This document shows, piece by piece, positions 1-13,747 of a DNA stretch of 64,000 bases. Each line of letters begins with the position of its first letter. Position 1 is the first letter of the stretch. The position numbers and the translations under genes are program-made. Origin of the DNA: Hirudo medicinalis (taxonomy: Eukaryota; Annelida; Clitellata; Hirudinida; Hirudinidae). The notes below the pieces were generated by a model. That model ran no database searches. It was not told where the DNA came from and was given only the letters and a program-made list of their open reading frames with translations. The DNA lies in contig MPNW01000012.1 in NCBI GenBank assembly GCA_011800805.1, positions 313,160-377,159 on the forward strand, written 5' to 3'.

Positions 1-1462
<1,462 letters not shown>

Positions 1463-3605
1463 ATCAAATACAAGGTGACCGCATTTAAACCTTAAAACTT
1501 AAAACGACTCTTGCCGATTTCCCGTTTATCAGTATTTATATAATCTAAGATTTATAAGATCACACCAAGCAATCAAAGGGATCGATTACCGGGGAGACAG
1601 GATGATCAACCACACGCAATCCACGCGTGTGTCCGGAACGCTAGTCCGGAAACAAGTTTTTTTTTAATCTGATTAGTAACAACTGATTAACCTGCAAATT
1701 AAGCAAGTTACGTAAAAGTTAATAAGTTCAAATTATTTTGCTTGCCTAACTCATATATTCTCTGGATTTCATTGAGTGAGATGTAAATGGGCCTGCAATG
1801 TTGTTTTCTTGACACGCGCCCAATTTTCATGCAAGAAATTGCTTGTGGCAATAAAGAGGTGCCCATAGGACATCAAAGTCCGTCGAAGATCATTGCATCC
1901 GCGCAAAAATTTGAATTTTGATCAATCCATTACAGAAAATCTCATGCAGAGTTCTTCTCAAGTATGGAAAGATGTATCCCTTTATCTCATAAATCCCCGC
2001 TTTTGATCGACTCGAATGGAGTAATTTTTTCCAAAAATTATTTACATGCAATAACGCATGATCACACTTATTATTTGATGTAAATGTTTTTTGCCATAAA
2101 ATCACTTCTCCGCTCCGCTTGTATTTTTACTTTATAGTTTGAAAAATGCTACGGAGGGGGGGGGCAGAGGGAGGCAAGGGTAGTACAAGTGCATCCTACC
2201 CCCGTCAGTGTTCCCCTTGATATTTTTCTAAATTCGTATATGTTTTCTTTATTGTGGAGAGTGGAGTGGGGAGTATATTTCATATAGTATATAGCTGATT
2301 TCAATGAAATAGCTCCAGTAAGATTAAGAACGCTTCCGACATTCATATTTATTACATATTATAAATTTCGGTAATTTACTAGATAAAATTACTATTACCT
2401 TTGCTTTCCTTATATGTCTTTAGTGTTAAATTAATTGTTTGCCACTGTTACACCAGTACCATTTTACTATTATAATATTTATGTTTGTATAAACAAAATT
2501 GGACCCGCCCCATACCTCGACCAATTTTAAAATCATGTTGGTGACACAGGGATAGTTTGACGATGACGTTGTAAATGTACATGTGTTGATGAAGTATATA
2601 ATTATTTTTAATAAAGTAAAAGTGTTTATGATAACATTCATATTGGACAATGAATTACGTATGTATATAAAAAAAAATATATATTCATTACAGTTACACC
2701 ACTTAACAAAGAACAGAGACGATCATGAATGCTGTTTAATTTTCATGCAAATGTGTATCAAGTAAGCGGTTATTACATTGCCTATTTCTAGTAATGTTGT
2801 ATTTGAAGAAATTAACTTTAAAACTGTATATAATGAATCAAATACAATACACAATTTTAACAAATTTATTTAGATGGTTTAAATCATCTTACACTTTCTA
2901 TTTTTCAAGAAAGATTTTAGTGGATTCCTTAATTTTTCAAATAATTAAATGCTAAATATATTTTTATATTAATAACTCCTATAATAAATTTAAATTGCTA
3001 TATAATAATTTAATACCAGTAGTTTTGATTATCCATGTTTCTGAACTTATGCGGGGTTTAATTTTAGCTAGATGTGATTCAGATGGTTTTTCTAAAATTC
3101 ATTGCCACATAAGATGATAAAGCTACAATATGTATTTTCTGTGTTCCGAATAATGTTTCATAGACACTATCTTTGCTCCTCCTAGTCAATCACATGATTT
3201 GCATTTTTTGATTAGTTTTATGCCAGGACAAGTGTTATTTTTTTAAACCGAATTAGCTGTGCCTATATACCAGCAGTTACATTGGCCCCGATTTAGTATG
3301 GCGGAATTGTCCTTTACTAGTTTAATCACAAGGCTAGTCGTGGTCTAATTATGCGATTATTTTGTTATGAGCCTTTTTGACAATAAACAATTTTTTTACT
3401 AAAATATTTCTTTATTTAATTCTAGTTATATAAAGCGTTCTACAAAGCCAAGATAATTAAGTCATATGTTTTGATTTGAAAAGGACATGGTTTTTCACAA
3501 GTACGGTATTCATTGATGGTTTTATAGTTCATTTAGCTCCAAGACGAGCAGTGAAATGCGCTAAGAATTTAAAAATTTATAAAATCGAAGGAAGTCGAAT
3601 TTAAA
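1463..3605. other. Intergenic region between divergent ovo and DENND1
   Basis: It holds the upstream regions of both genes. Only AT-rich sequence and a short G-rich tract near 2153-2165 are visible. I see no coding exon, RNA gene or clear mobile element. Confidence 0.5.
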
Positions 3606-6600
3606 ATGGCATCCAGGATCAGGTTTTGATTTCTATTTTTTGTTCGAATCGTCAACCTAATTTTGTACTCTTGTGTTTGAGTATTACGTTTGTACACTGT
3701 AATATTGATTGCATCTGTTTTGAACCAAAGCAGTCATAAAGCTACTACATACGCTTAGTTTGATGATTTAACCTTTCTTTTTATAACCATTTTGAAAAAT
3801 CAACACTGAATTGTTTTAAAATCGGGGATCGATTTATTTGTAGCCTGAAATTTCAATGCTGACATAACCTGTTCATAACATTTTCATTTTGTTTTATATG
3901 GTTAACTGGTTGTTTTTAGCATTTATGGTACTTGTTCTGTTGACATTTTTTAATCAAAATCCTAAAATTTTGTGAAAGTGCTGCGTTTCCCCGAAAATAA
4001 GCCCTAGCATAATTTTTAAAAATGATTGTAATTTAAGCCATACCTCAAAAATAAGCCCTATCTAAGATCACCAGCTGGCATTGACAGTGGTACCATAGAT
4101 CAGTTGTAACACAAGATGGTGTATAGAATTATAAAATATTAATATAATATAATGCGGGTAATTTAAATTGTAATTACTGTCTTCGCAAATATCCAAGTTG
4201 GTGCCTTTTCATGTCAGATAAGCTAAACAGACGACCAATCAGATTGGTGCAGTTGTGTCTGTAAATCTTCATAATTCAATGTGTAACTGCTTTGGCATTG
4301 ATTGTTAAAGAGTAATACCATATTTTGACAAGATGAGTGCAAATATAAAAAGCTATTCCATCGAAAGCAAGAAACAAATCATGGAGCTCTCAGAATCTTA
4401 AGAATCTTGCCACTTTCTATAAAGAGAAGAAGTTTGATATTCAAATGGTCCAAAAATGGCGAGCAGAGTTTGATATCCTCAGGTGGACGAGGAAATGTTA
4501 AAGCGCAAGTATGTAACAAGTCGGCAACCATCATTTTCTGTGTTGGAAGACAATATTTGTGAATGGATTGCTGATTTGAAAGCTTTAATTGTGAGCAGGG
4601 CTCACATTCAAGCTTTTGCCCTTCCGGTGGCACCACAAATGTCTAGCTGTATCCCCAGAAGAATGAAGCATCCATTCAACACTAAGGGCAAGAAATAAAT
4701 GATTGAACATTTTTCAAACAAAATGTTCTTGAAACTGAAAAAGCTTGCAATAAGGAAGTTGTTTTACAAGGTGGCCAAAGAGGTCTGCTAGTCTGGGATT
4801 CATCTGGCACCCACCATGCTAAAAATACAAAAAACTTCCCTGCAAAGAGAAGAATAGATAAAATAATGATTCCTGTGAGACTAATTTGACTAAAGGTATA
4901 TTTTTCACAAATACTCTAATTGAAGGGTATTCTAATATTCTGTAAAAACAACAGTTTTATTAATAAATGGTTAAATCATGCACCTTGATTCCTGTAACAT
5001 AATCATTTTTGTTCCACAAATGAATAAATGTGCCAGTAGATTGTTGTACACGAAAATATAAGACATCCCCGAAACTAAGCTCTACCGCATCTTTTGGAAC
5101 AAAAATGAATATAAAGCCCTGTCTTATTTTTGTTAAACACAATGTATGACTTGATGATTTATGTTAAGTTATTCAAGTTAGAAAAACTATTTGGATTATG
5201 TGGCTATTTCTGAATGTAATTTTAATTTATGGTTTTATTGAATGATTCTGAATTTTTTAAAAATATTTTGACATATACATGAAGTCCTTATAACTTAAAA
5301 CAGAGATGACAGTCAGTTATTTGAAGTGATCGTGGAAGCTCACAGAATCACTTGCGAGAACGGTCAGCCGAATACTGAATTAAGATTCGTGCATCCGCAA
5401 GTCCAACAGGTTTTGATAATAATCAGTTGAACCATATGAGTCATCAACAGAGTTTAATCCAATTCCTCTTATTCAGGATGTCTTGAAATCCGTCACAAAA
5501 TTTGTTTTCCCATTTAATTCCTCATTCATAAGGTTTTGTTGTTTGTTGAAGGATCAGCTTGCCATGTACTATAATAAGTCATGCTTTTGAATCGTAGTTC
5601 CTCTGTTGATTGCTTCACTTTTGTTCTAACTGATGGTGATGGGACATTCAAGTTTGGGTTTTGCAGACTTTCAACTGATTCTAGCATTTGCCACTGCCTT
5701 GTCAGGTTACACATTTTTATGTTGAATTTCTAACATTACTTTTGATATTGTTTTAAAGTTAATGTGAAGATATTAATAGTATGTGTATATTTTAAAAAGC
5801 TTACACATGTTTTAGCTTTCAACTATTTTTTGACTCAAACACTACATTTGTTGCAGTTATTATCCGTGGTTTAGTGTGTTTTATGGTCTGCTGAATCACT
5901 TTGTCGAGATGAAAAAGTCACATGATCTCTCAATTCTAACCAATTGGATCGACTCCATCCTCAAAACCAAACAATTCTCACCCGGCAAAAGAGTCAAAAT
6001 GGAGTCTGTGAGTTTTGAAGTGTTACTGTTGTTTTTGGTGATATTGATGTCTAAGAGTCTGTTGTTGTAGTTTGAATTCGTGGTGCCAGATCCGAGCCAG
6101 TTGATGGCGATTCCTGCTTCGGTGAGATTCTTTTCATTCTTTGAAAAAAATTAACAAAACAATCTTGATTTTCTTCTGTTATTCAATATGTATTAGGTTT
6201 TTAATTATTGGTTTTATTCATTATGTTGAAAAGCATTAAACTCTGTCTTGTATTCATAGAGGCTAGATACAAACTAGATAACTTTTAATAAAGAAAATTA
6301 TTAAAACTGTTAATTCAGGGCATTCATTATTATGTTGCAGATAAATCTGACAGAGTATTACTGTGCTGTGGATACCAGGAACATGATGGAAATATTTGCC
6401 AGGTTTGAGTTGTAATAAAGTTTGGAACTAATTTAATTGCCTAAATTCGTCATTAGAATTTATATTAATATTAATATTGTAACAAAAGTGGTAGTGTTAC
6501 AAATGTGAAATGCAACCAGGATGTTTGCATGAATTCAGACTTATTGTGATTGAATTTGTGAGAATTATTTTGTCTCATCTTAGTAGCGATAACAATTATA

Positions 6601-9600
6601 ATATGCATTATAATTACTATAATATTCAATTTTTATTGCTCTGTGTGTAGCATCTGAGATTGTAATCAAACATTTACGTGGTACTTAACATGCAGGAACT
6701 CAGCCGTATGAGTCGACATGCACACTGTAATGTCTTCTGATTACACTTGAATATATAATTGCATGATTATATAATAAGTACGTAATTTCAGGTAAGCGCA
6801 ATTAATATTCAGTTATTATTAATGTACACTATGTAGACGTTATTTAGTGATATGCAAATTATCACGGACGGTCGTGCGTTTCCCGAGTGCTATGTTGAAG
6901 GAAGAGTTGTACTACATTGTGCTTGCATTGTCACAAGTACCTTTGGAGATAAGTGCCACATAGATGGTTAAAAAGGTGCCCCTGGTGCCATTATGGATAG
7001 AATTATTTAAAATATTAAAAGCAAAGATGAATTATTAATGAAGCACGCTCCTCGAGCGAAGAATCATCGTGACAAGCAAGCGGTTGAGCAGATTGACGGC
7101 CTGCATCCATTCCGTCTCCTCCTTCCTCTACCCCTTCCATTGGCAGCACATCTTCATTCCGATCCTTCCGCCTCATCTCCTCGATTTCTGCAGGTCGACG
7201 TCATTCGCTGAATCACTAGATGTCGTGCGATTTACTTAATTTATCTTATTTTGTTTCAAGTGCTCCTATGCCCTTCTTAATTGGAGTTCATTCTTCATTG
7301 TGGAGTGTAAGTTGGAGACTCTTGTGCATTTATAAAGGATTGTCTAAGCAAACATACTGTTAATTTCAGATGATAAACAAAGATGACTTGGGTGATGTTC
7401 TCATATTGGATGCTGATGATAATGCCATTCATTCTTCATTCAATGATCTCAACAAACTTCCTCAAATAGCGGTTAGTGAGACAAATCGTTGTTTGTGCTC
7501 ACTGAATTGGTAGTTATCGTAGATCTTTCAAGATTTTTCTTTTAAGCTTTGTTTCTTAAATGCTAAAAAAAATAAAACCCTTCCACTTAAATTGAAATGT
7601 AGTAATTATTTATTAAATTAGAGTAAATTTAAAGGTTGCAAAATTAAAGAAGAACCTTGAAAAAGGAAAGTCAATTTGTTTCGGAGGCGACTTAATACCT
7701 CGAGCTTTCCTGAAATGCATTGCCTCAATATTTGGTAGGATGCAACAGAACCAATATTTTGACTTCCAATAATGGGAAATTAATAATGGAAATGTGTTCA
7801 GGAGGATACAGGATGGCCTTCAAGACGGAACGAGGAAGGATCGTGTTCGATGGCGATGCTTTCATTAAGACGAAACCTGCTGCTTATGAATCTTTTATGA
7901 GAACTGCTCTCCAGGTATGTCTTTCATCAGTTTCAATGCTTTTCATATAGCAACATTTTTATTGTTTCTATTGTTGAAGTAGTGTTAAGATGAGATGCAC
8001 AAACTTGATGATTAATGTTGTATCAACTGGCACGATTTCTGTTGTGTTTTTATGTATGCATTTAGCCAACATTTTGAGTGCCTTATGTATCTGAATCAGA
8101 TGTATATAGTGGGATGTCCCAAAAACATCAAAAAAAAATGAAAAGTCCATATATCTCATTACTATCTAGAAAGTTTCTTTTGAAGATGTGATGTTCTAGC
8201 TCATTTGAATAACATTTATGGGTCCCTCAAAAATGTTTGAAAGCAACCTTTTTGGCTGAAATCATCAAATAGTCACATTATATGTAATATATTTTCTATG
8301 ATATATAGTATGCGAGTATTTTTTTCAAAATGAATATTGTTTAATAAAAGGCATATGTTAATTTATCCAGCATGTCCTTCCTTTATTTATGGAGCTAATT
8401 TTCAGCTGAAAATAGACCAAAGTATATCTTGCACAGAGCAGTCTGCAAACACTCTTAGTTATTTCAATTCAAATTAATGTTGAATAATTTTTTTCTTGGA
8501 GATTACAAAACAACTTTGAAACAAATCTGGATAACAAACAGGTTGATAGGCTTCCTGTGTTAGTGTCTTCACTAATCACTTAGTAATGTTCATGGTAATA
8601 TTAAGCTGCTAGGAGTGGATCCTAAGTATGGATCTGGCAAAGCAGCAGCTGAGGCCGTTGAAGAACATTGAAGGCGGAATGATTCTCTAGCTGTGGATAT
8701 GTGTTTTGATACCATAGCATCAAATGCATGATGACTTCCTAGGAGCAAACTCTCCTCTGGTGATCAAACTTGGACAAGATTTGTAGCTGACACCAAGATT
8801 CGTATGGGGTCACATTTGGAACCAGACATTTAATCTTCAAAAGATTTAAAGGTCTCAGTTGAACAACCCATACACTTGCATATCAAGCATCACCTGACAA
8901 ACTTTGAATTCATTCATCTAAGAATTGCAAGGTGTTTCAATAGATTTGTGGTAATTATGTATATTCAATCCTGTTTTTTGAGGCAATCTGTTGTGGATGC
9001 TCCAATCAATGACTTTTGATTTATTTGATGGTTAGCAGAAGTTAATGACAACCTACATACCATAAGTCTCAAGATGATGCAACATAATTCTTAGTACCTG
9101 TTTCTCTTTTCTGAGCATTTGATGATGAAGACACATCTACCAACTACTGTGAAATTGGAAAAGGGCTCAAATTTAATCAAAAATCTTCCTCAAAACATGT
9201 CCTAATTTATTATTACAAGGAATTATCTTTAATCATTGACATTGCCCATTGAACTTTGGTGGTAGAGTCAATCATTCAAGAATGTGGCTCTCAACTTTTC
9301 AATTATTTTTTGTTTGGCCTATGTTAACCACTGCTCAGAATGAGGTGATACATGGTGATACTAATCCAAACATTGAACATAATAACCAGACAAAACTTAT
9401 AAACAATGTATGCTACAGGTCATAGATGAGAGCTCTTCACTAACGGATCAAGAAGAACTTTTGCAAATTTGGAACTTGAATGAAAACAATTTTTACTCAT
9501 TAAAAATTAATGTTTTTAACAATATTATTTGTTGTTATTCAACAAAATGCAATCGAGCTAGTCAAATACTGATATAATTAATTATTTGATGAATGAGTTA

Positions 9601-12037
9601 AATTTAATGTGTTTGGAACATTGGCTTTGGTATTTAATGGAGCATATCTACATGAGAATTAACTTGTGAGGTCTTGAGTGACCTCTAAATGTTATCCAAT
9701 CAAGCTATAACTTTATATAAGCTATAACAATATAAGCTAAGATTGATCAGTGTGATTGAAAGAAACTTTCCCCTAGTGGTGCTGGCTGGATTGTGAATAT
9801 GACAAATAATGATTGCCACATGTAAAATGCAACCTATTGAGCTAATCTGCCTGTTTTGAATTATGGAAAGTCATCATAAATTAGGATGTTTTATTTACTA
9901 CTTCTGAAAGGTTCATATAATATACTGCCATATTAAATTACCTATTGTCATTACTTATTGTTCAAAATCATACTTTCGTTTTGTAGCTTCAAATTTTCCA
10001 GCAGTTCATTGAAGAAAGATTGATTCTGATGAACTCAGGAAGACAAATATGTGATTTATTTGAAGAAGAAATAAGAGCTGCAGACAATCACGAGAAGCAA
10101 AGGGTGTCATTGTTGAGTTTTTCATTTAAAAAGTTCTGCTTTTTCACAATTATCACTTTTAACAGGGGAAGAATATGAAGCTATCCGACTACAAAATTAT
10201 AAGATTCCTCAAAAAGGTTTGAATTATGGTATCTGACAAATACGAACCAAATTCACATAACTGAAGTGACAGTACTTTCTTAAGAAGTTTGGTTAAAACA
10301 TCAAAGCCAATAATCACATATCAAAACACAGGCTGATAAATCACGTTTCACAAGTTTCCTGGAAAATTTTGTTGGAGGATGTTCTCCAGCTTTAGAAGCT
10401 TCGTCAACTATTATCAAACCTCCAAAATCTCAAACTCCTACCCTGTCCAAAAAAAAAATACAACACAAATTTCCACGGAAGATGTCAGAAAATTATGTGG
10501 GCGATTTTAATAAAGAGTAAATGTTTGCTGATTGATTTTCCATTATGTTTATGGAATTATTTTATTTAATGTTTTATTAACCATTTCTCAGAAGCTCCAG
10601 GAAGCTGCTGTCTTCATCAAATTCAAGTGATGGTTTCCCACAGCACCTGGAACAAACTGCCATAAAAAGAATGATAGAGGGGATTCATCTGATAGATATT
10701 GGTGAGAACTTGCTGGATTCACAGCAATTGGGAGACATCAAGACATCTACAGATGAGATCAACTGGCAAGAACCACTGTCATCTGCTTCGAGTTATGAAA
10801 CAGTTATGCAGGTGGGATAAAGTAAATTATTATACGAATTATTAAATCTCCTAAAGCTAAAGTGTCACTTATTAAATGCTCTACATCATCATGCATAAAT
10901 CTTGTTTAAATTTTATTTCAGGGAAGCCTTGAAGTCAGAAGTAAAATGTCGCACAGTCTCGATGACATGACATCAGATAATGTAAATAATTGTGGTGCCA
11001 AAAATAAGCTCAGTGCCAATCCATCAAGTCCTCACAAAGGAATAAAGGAGGATGACATCGCAGCACATGTTAAAGACAATAAAGCTCTTACCAGTGACAA
11101 TTCAAAAGGAGTCACTAAAAAGGTGCAGCATTTGATAAAATTGTACGAGAACAAGGAAGTTGCGAATCCACCTTCAAAGCCTGGAATTCTGAATCCGATT
11201 TATTCGGGAACCTATTTCCCCCCTCACCAGGCCCCTTCTTCTATTGCTGCACGTCGAGCAGAACTCCAAGCAGCAACTGAACTGTGGAAAAAGAACTACA
11301 GGTCTAGAAATATTTCTGATGTTCAACCTCAAAATACTTTTTCTTCGGAATATAAACTTCCGCAACAAATCTTACATGCCTCTGTTGAAGGTGCAAAGCA
11401 ATCAGCGAGTGATAACATCCTCTTATTGTCACAAACTGGATGTCATGAGTCTAATGGAGTTGAAAGTTGCTTGAGAGTGAATTCAACCATCTCAGAGGAA
11501 AGTGATCTGATTGGTAAAAACAATCAAACAATCAAGAGACTCACCAGTGGCATTGGTTTATCGAGAAGGTCAGCTTTCAAAGCCAACAAATCTCAAAGTT
11601 CTTCTGAGTCCCAAAAGGGTTCATTTTACAGAAAGAGTATAAGAGAATCAATTGATAAAATTCCAAAGAAGGATTCTGAGAAAGCAACACCTCAGAACAA
11701 TGGTGATGATAGTGATAGTGATGATATTTATTCAACCCCACCTCCTCTCCCTCGTTCTTCTCCACCATTGGATGAGGACATTTCTCATTATTTATCCAAA
11801 CCTGATGAGGAGTACAAAAAAAGATATCTCACTCTCGGAGCCTCAGACATTCAATCTGTGAATCAGTATCCCTCTGATGACAATCTTTCCCTCAATTCCA
11901 CTGCTTCATCTTACTCCTCCTTTCTGTCTGCAGACTTTAATGATGACAACAAACATTTCACTCTTCCAACTCGTGTCATTGGAAGCATTTATGGCCCAAC
12001 ACCATTTCAACGTGGCAAATCAAAAGACATTGATTGA
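3606..12037 (+). CDS. DENND1: DENN domain-containing protein 1 (connecdenn), Rab35 exchange factor homologue
   Basis: DENND1 proteins are exchange factors for Rab35 on clathrin-coated and endosomal membranes. Exons: 3606-3622, 5304-5409, 5477-5532, 5598-5705, 5857-6007, 6071-6121, 6341-6402, 7044-7193, 7261-7306, 7370-7471, 7635-7734, 7802-7914, 9987-10103, 10166-10216, 10332-10516, 10592-10811, 10922-12037; 2751 nt, 916 aa. The start exon encodes only MASRIR, like the start of vertebrate DENND1. uDENN has FTFVLTDGDGTFKFGFCRL; cDENN has NLTEYYCAVDTRNMMEIFA, LLERRIIVTSK, YPFHWQHIFIPILPPHLLDF and APMPFLIGVHSSL; dDENN has PRAFLKCIASIFGGYR and LQIFQQFIEERL. Residues about 470-916 are a disordered Ser-rich tail with a PPPLPRSSPPL stretch, possibly SH3-binding. 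Exon 7044-7193 is unusually GC-rich and uses an AAG acceptor. The paralogue (A, B or C) cannot be assigned. Confidence 0.92.
3986..5132 (+). mobile_element. Degraded pogo/Tigger-like DNA transposon in DENND1 intron 1
   Basis: Short inverted ends are visible: CCCCGAAAATAAGCCCT at the left and a matching AAAGCCCTGTCTTATTTTTG at the right. Between them lie broken pieces of a transposase in several frames. Near 4333 a helix-turn-helix start (SYSIESKKQIMELSES) ends in a stop. Near 4529-4610 is SFSVLEDNICEWIADLKA. Near 4780-4890 is LLVWDSSGTHHAKNTKN, resembling the DDE core of pogo/Jerky-type transposases. Stops and frameshifts show that it is dead. It lies in the first intron of DENND1, between the tiny start exon and exon 2. 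Confidence 0.7.
8560..9250 (+). mobile_element. Possible decayed transposon remnant in DENND1 intron 12
   Basis: This 2.07 kb intron (7915-9986) is the longest of the gene. Around 8600-8760 it contains broken coding-like text (WDPKYGSGKAAAEAVEEH, then DSLAVDMCFDTIASNA) recalling the catalytic region of DNA transposases found in many invertebrate genomes. Stops interrupt every frame and no terminal repeats were found. The family is uncertain and it may be chance similarity. Confidence 0.3.
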
Positions 12038-12404
12038 TTGAGCTGTTTTGGTAGTCACTGTGTTGTTATCAAAGTTATTTTAATATTTTTAGAAAATTTT
12101 TTCTTAGTTGAACTTTTTCCCCATGTATTTCATTCCATTGTTTGCAAATTAATTTGTGTATCCAATGGCCTTAGAATTGATTAGTATATTAAGGTATTAT
12201 GTAAAACGTAAAGGTTACATAATTTGAGATGTTGTTAATTTTCAATTGGTGTTTACTTATGCATCGAGATATGTTTCATTTTGAAACCGATTTTGTTTGT
12301 TTGTTTTTTTTTCTTTGGAATACTGTGATATTCAACACGCCTTGCATAAGGTCTGTTGTGGCCAAGGTTTTGCATGTTTTATAAAGAACCTACTTGAATG
12401 ATCA

Positions 12405-12410
12405 AATAAA
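12405..12410 (+). promoter_or_regulatory. Polyadenylation signal of DENND1
   Basis: AATAAA lies 368 bases after the DENND1 stop and is followed by a T-rich stretch. It is the first canonical signal downstream, so it is the likely end of the transcript. Confidence 0.55.
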
Positions 12411-13747
12411 TATTTTGTTTGAAGTTTTTTTATTCAATACTGAATTCAACATTCCCTAGAACTACTAATTGACTAGCGGAAATGTAGTAGAATTTTATCT
12501 TTTTTCCATATTCGGAAAACTCTGGGTGCTTTTGTGAGACTCTTTTAGATAAAGTGATAGTAAAAACTTTTCTTTAAGTTTGGTGTGATTTTGAGTCTGA
12601 TGTGGATCTTCACCGCCTGCCGTGCAGAAAGTCGTGTCAGCTAATTTAAGAGGAAGACTACTTATTTATGGAAAGATTCTCCTGAAACCGGTGATCTTTT
12701 TTTAGCTTACCAATCTCAAAGGTCTCTTGCCCTGACATCAAAATATACAGGGGTTCTGTGTAAAATTACAGTTTTGATGGATTTATCTGACACATTACCA
12801 AAATGCTCCGATCGTGATTAATAAAATCTCACGAATAATTTCAGGTGACTTGCTTTTATTGATACTGATCAGATTGTCAAATTCTTATTCATTATTGTAG
12901 AACTAGCCGTGTCTTTTGCACAACTTCTGAATGATTAATAAAATGACGTCATTAAATTATTTTATATTCGCCAAATCCTAGAGAGCTTTCTCATAAATCA
13001 TTTGCTGACAACTTATTTTATTCTACATCAATATTTAAAGAATCAGTGTTTAGTTTTGAAATTACTTTATTAACAACGTTTTCAATTAAATCCTTTTCAG
13101 ATATTGTTTACTAGTTAGTAAACTGCATCTCTCGGATGTTCGGTCTGTAAATTGGCAGGTTTTTACTGAGATATTTTATTTTTGATTACGTAACTTGAGT
13201 TTGAATGGTTTCATATTTGTATGTGTGATTTTAGGCAATAATTATGGTGAAATTTAACCGTGTTTGGGGCCGCCGGTGGCAACATTCAACAACACTTCAT
13301 GGTTATTATTCACTTGCATAAAGCGGCATGCAGTAGACTTCATAATAAGTTTGAGCACAGGCTCAAAGTAGAACACTTGTATTTTAATTAAATATTCTGA
13401 GAGTATAGAGAGTATATCTAGATAATGTTGGTTTTATTTACTTCTCCATCTTGATTATGTCTTTAAGTTCTATTGAAATGTTTAATAGTGATTTGTTATT
13501 GTTCTTGAACATTTTTTTGTAAGCAGTTGTCTAATCACTTTTTGCTATCTATTTTTACATCTTTCTAAGTATATTTGGCCATATCTTGATTAATTTATAA
13601 TAGATTAATTGCCTCATTTCAGAGATTAATTAATTTTTATTACTTTTAGGGTTATTGTTGATGTCAATTACAAACACCTGTGATGAGCTCAGATTTTTCT
13701 GAGTTGATCTTGTGATCGTATATTCTGTAAGGTCATTTTTGGAAGAT
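12411..13747. other. Intergenic region between DENND1 and the TRAK gene
   Basis: AT-rich sequence with no supported exon. It must contain the promoter and 5' leader of the TRAK gene, whose first ATG is at 13748. Nothing else is recognised. Confidence 0.45.
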
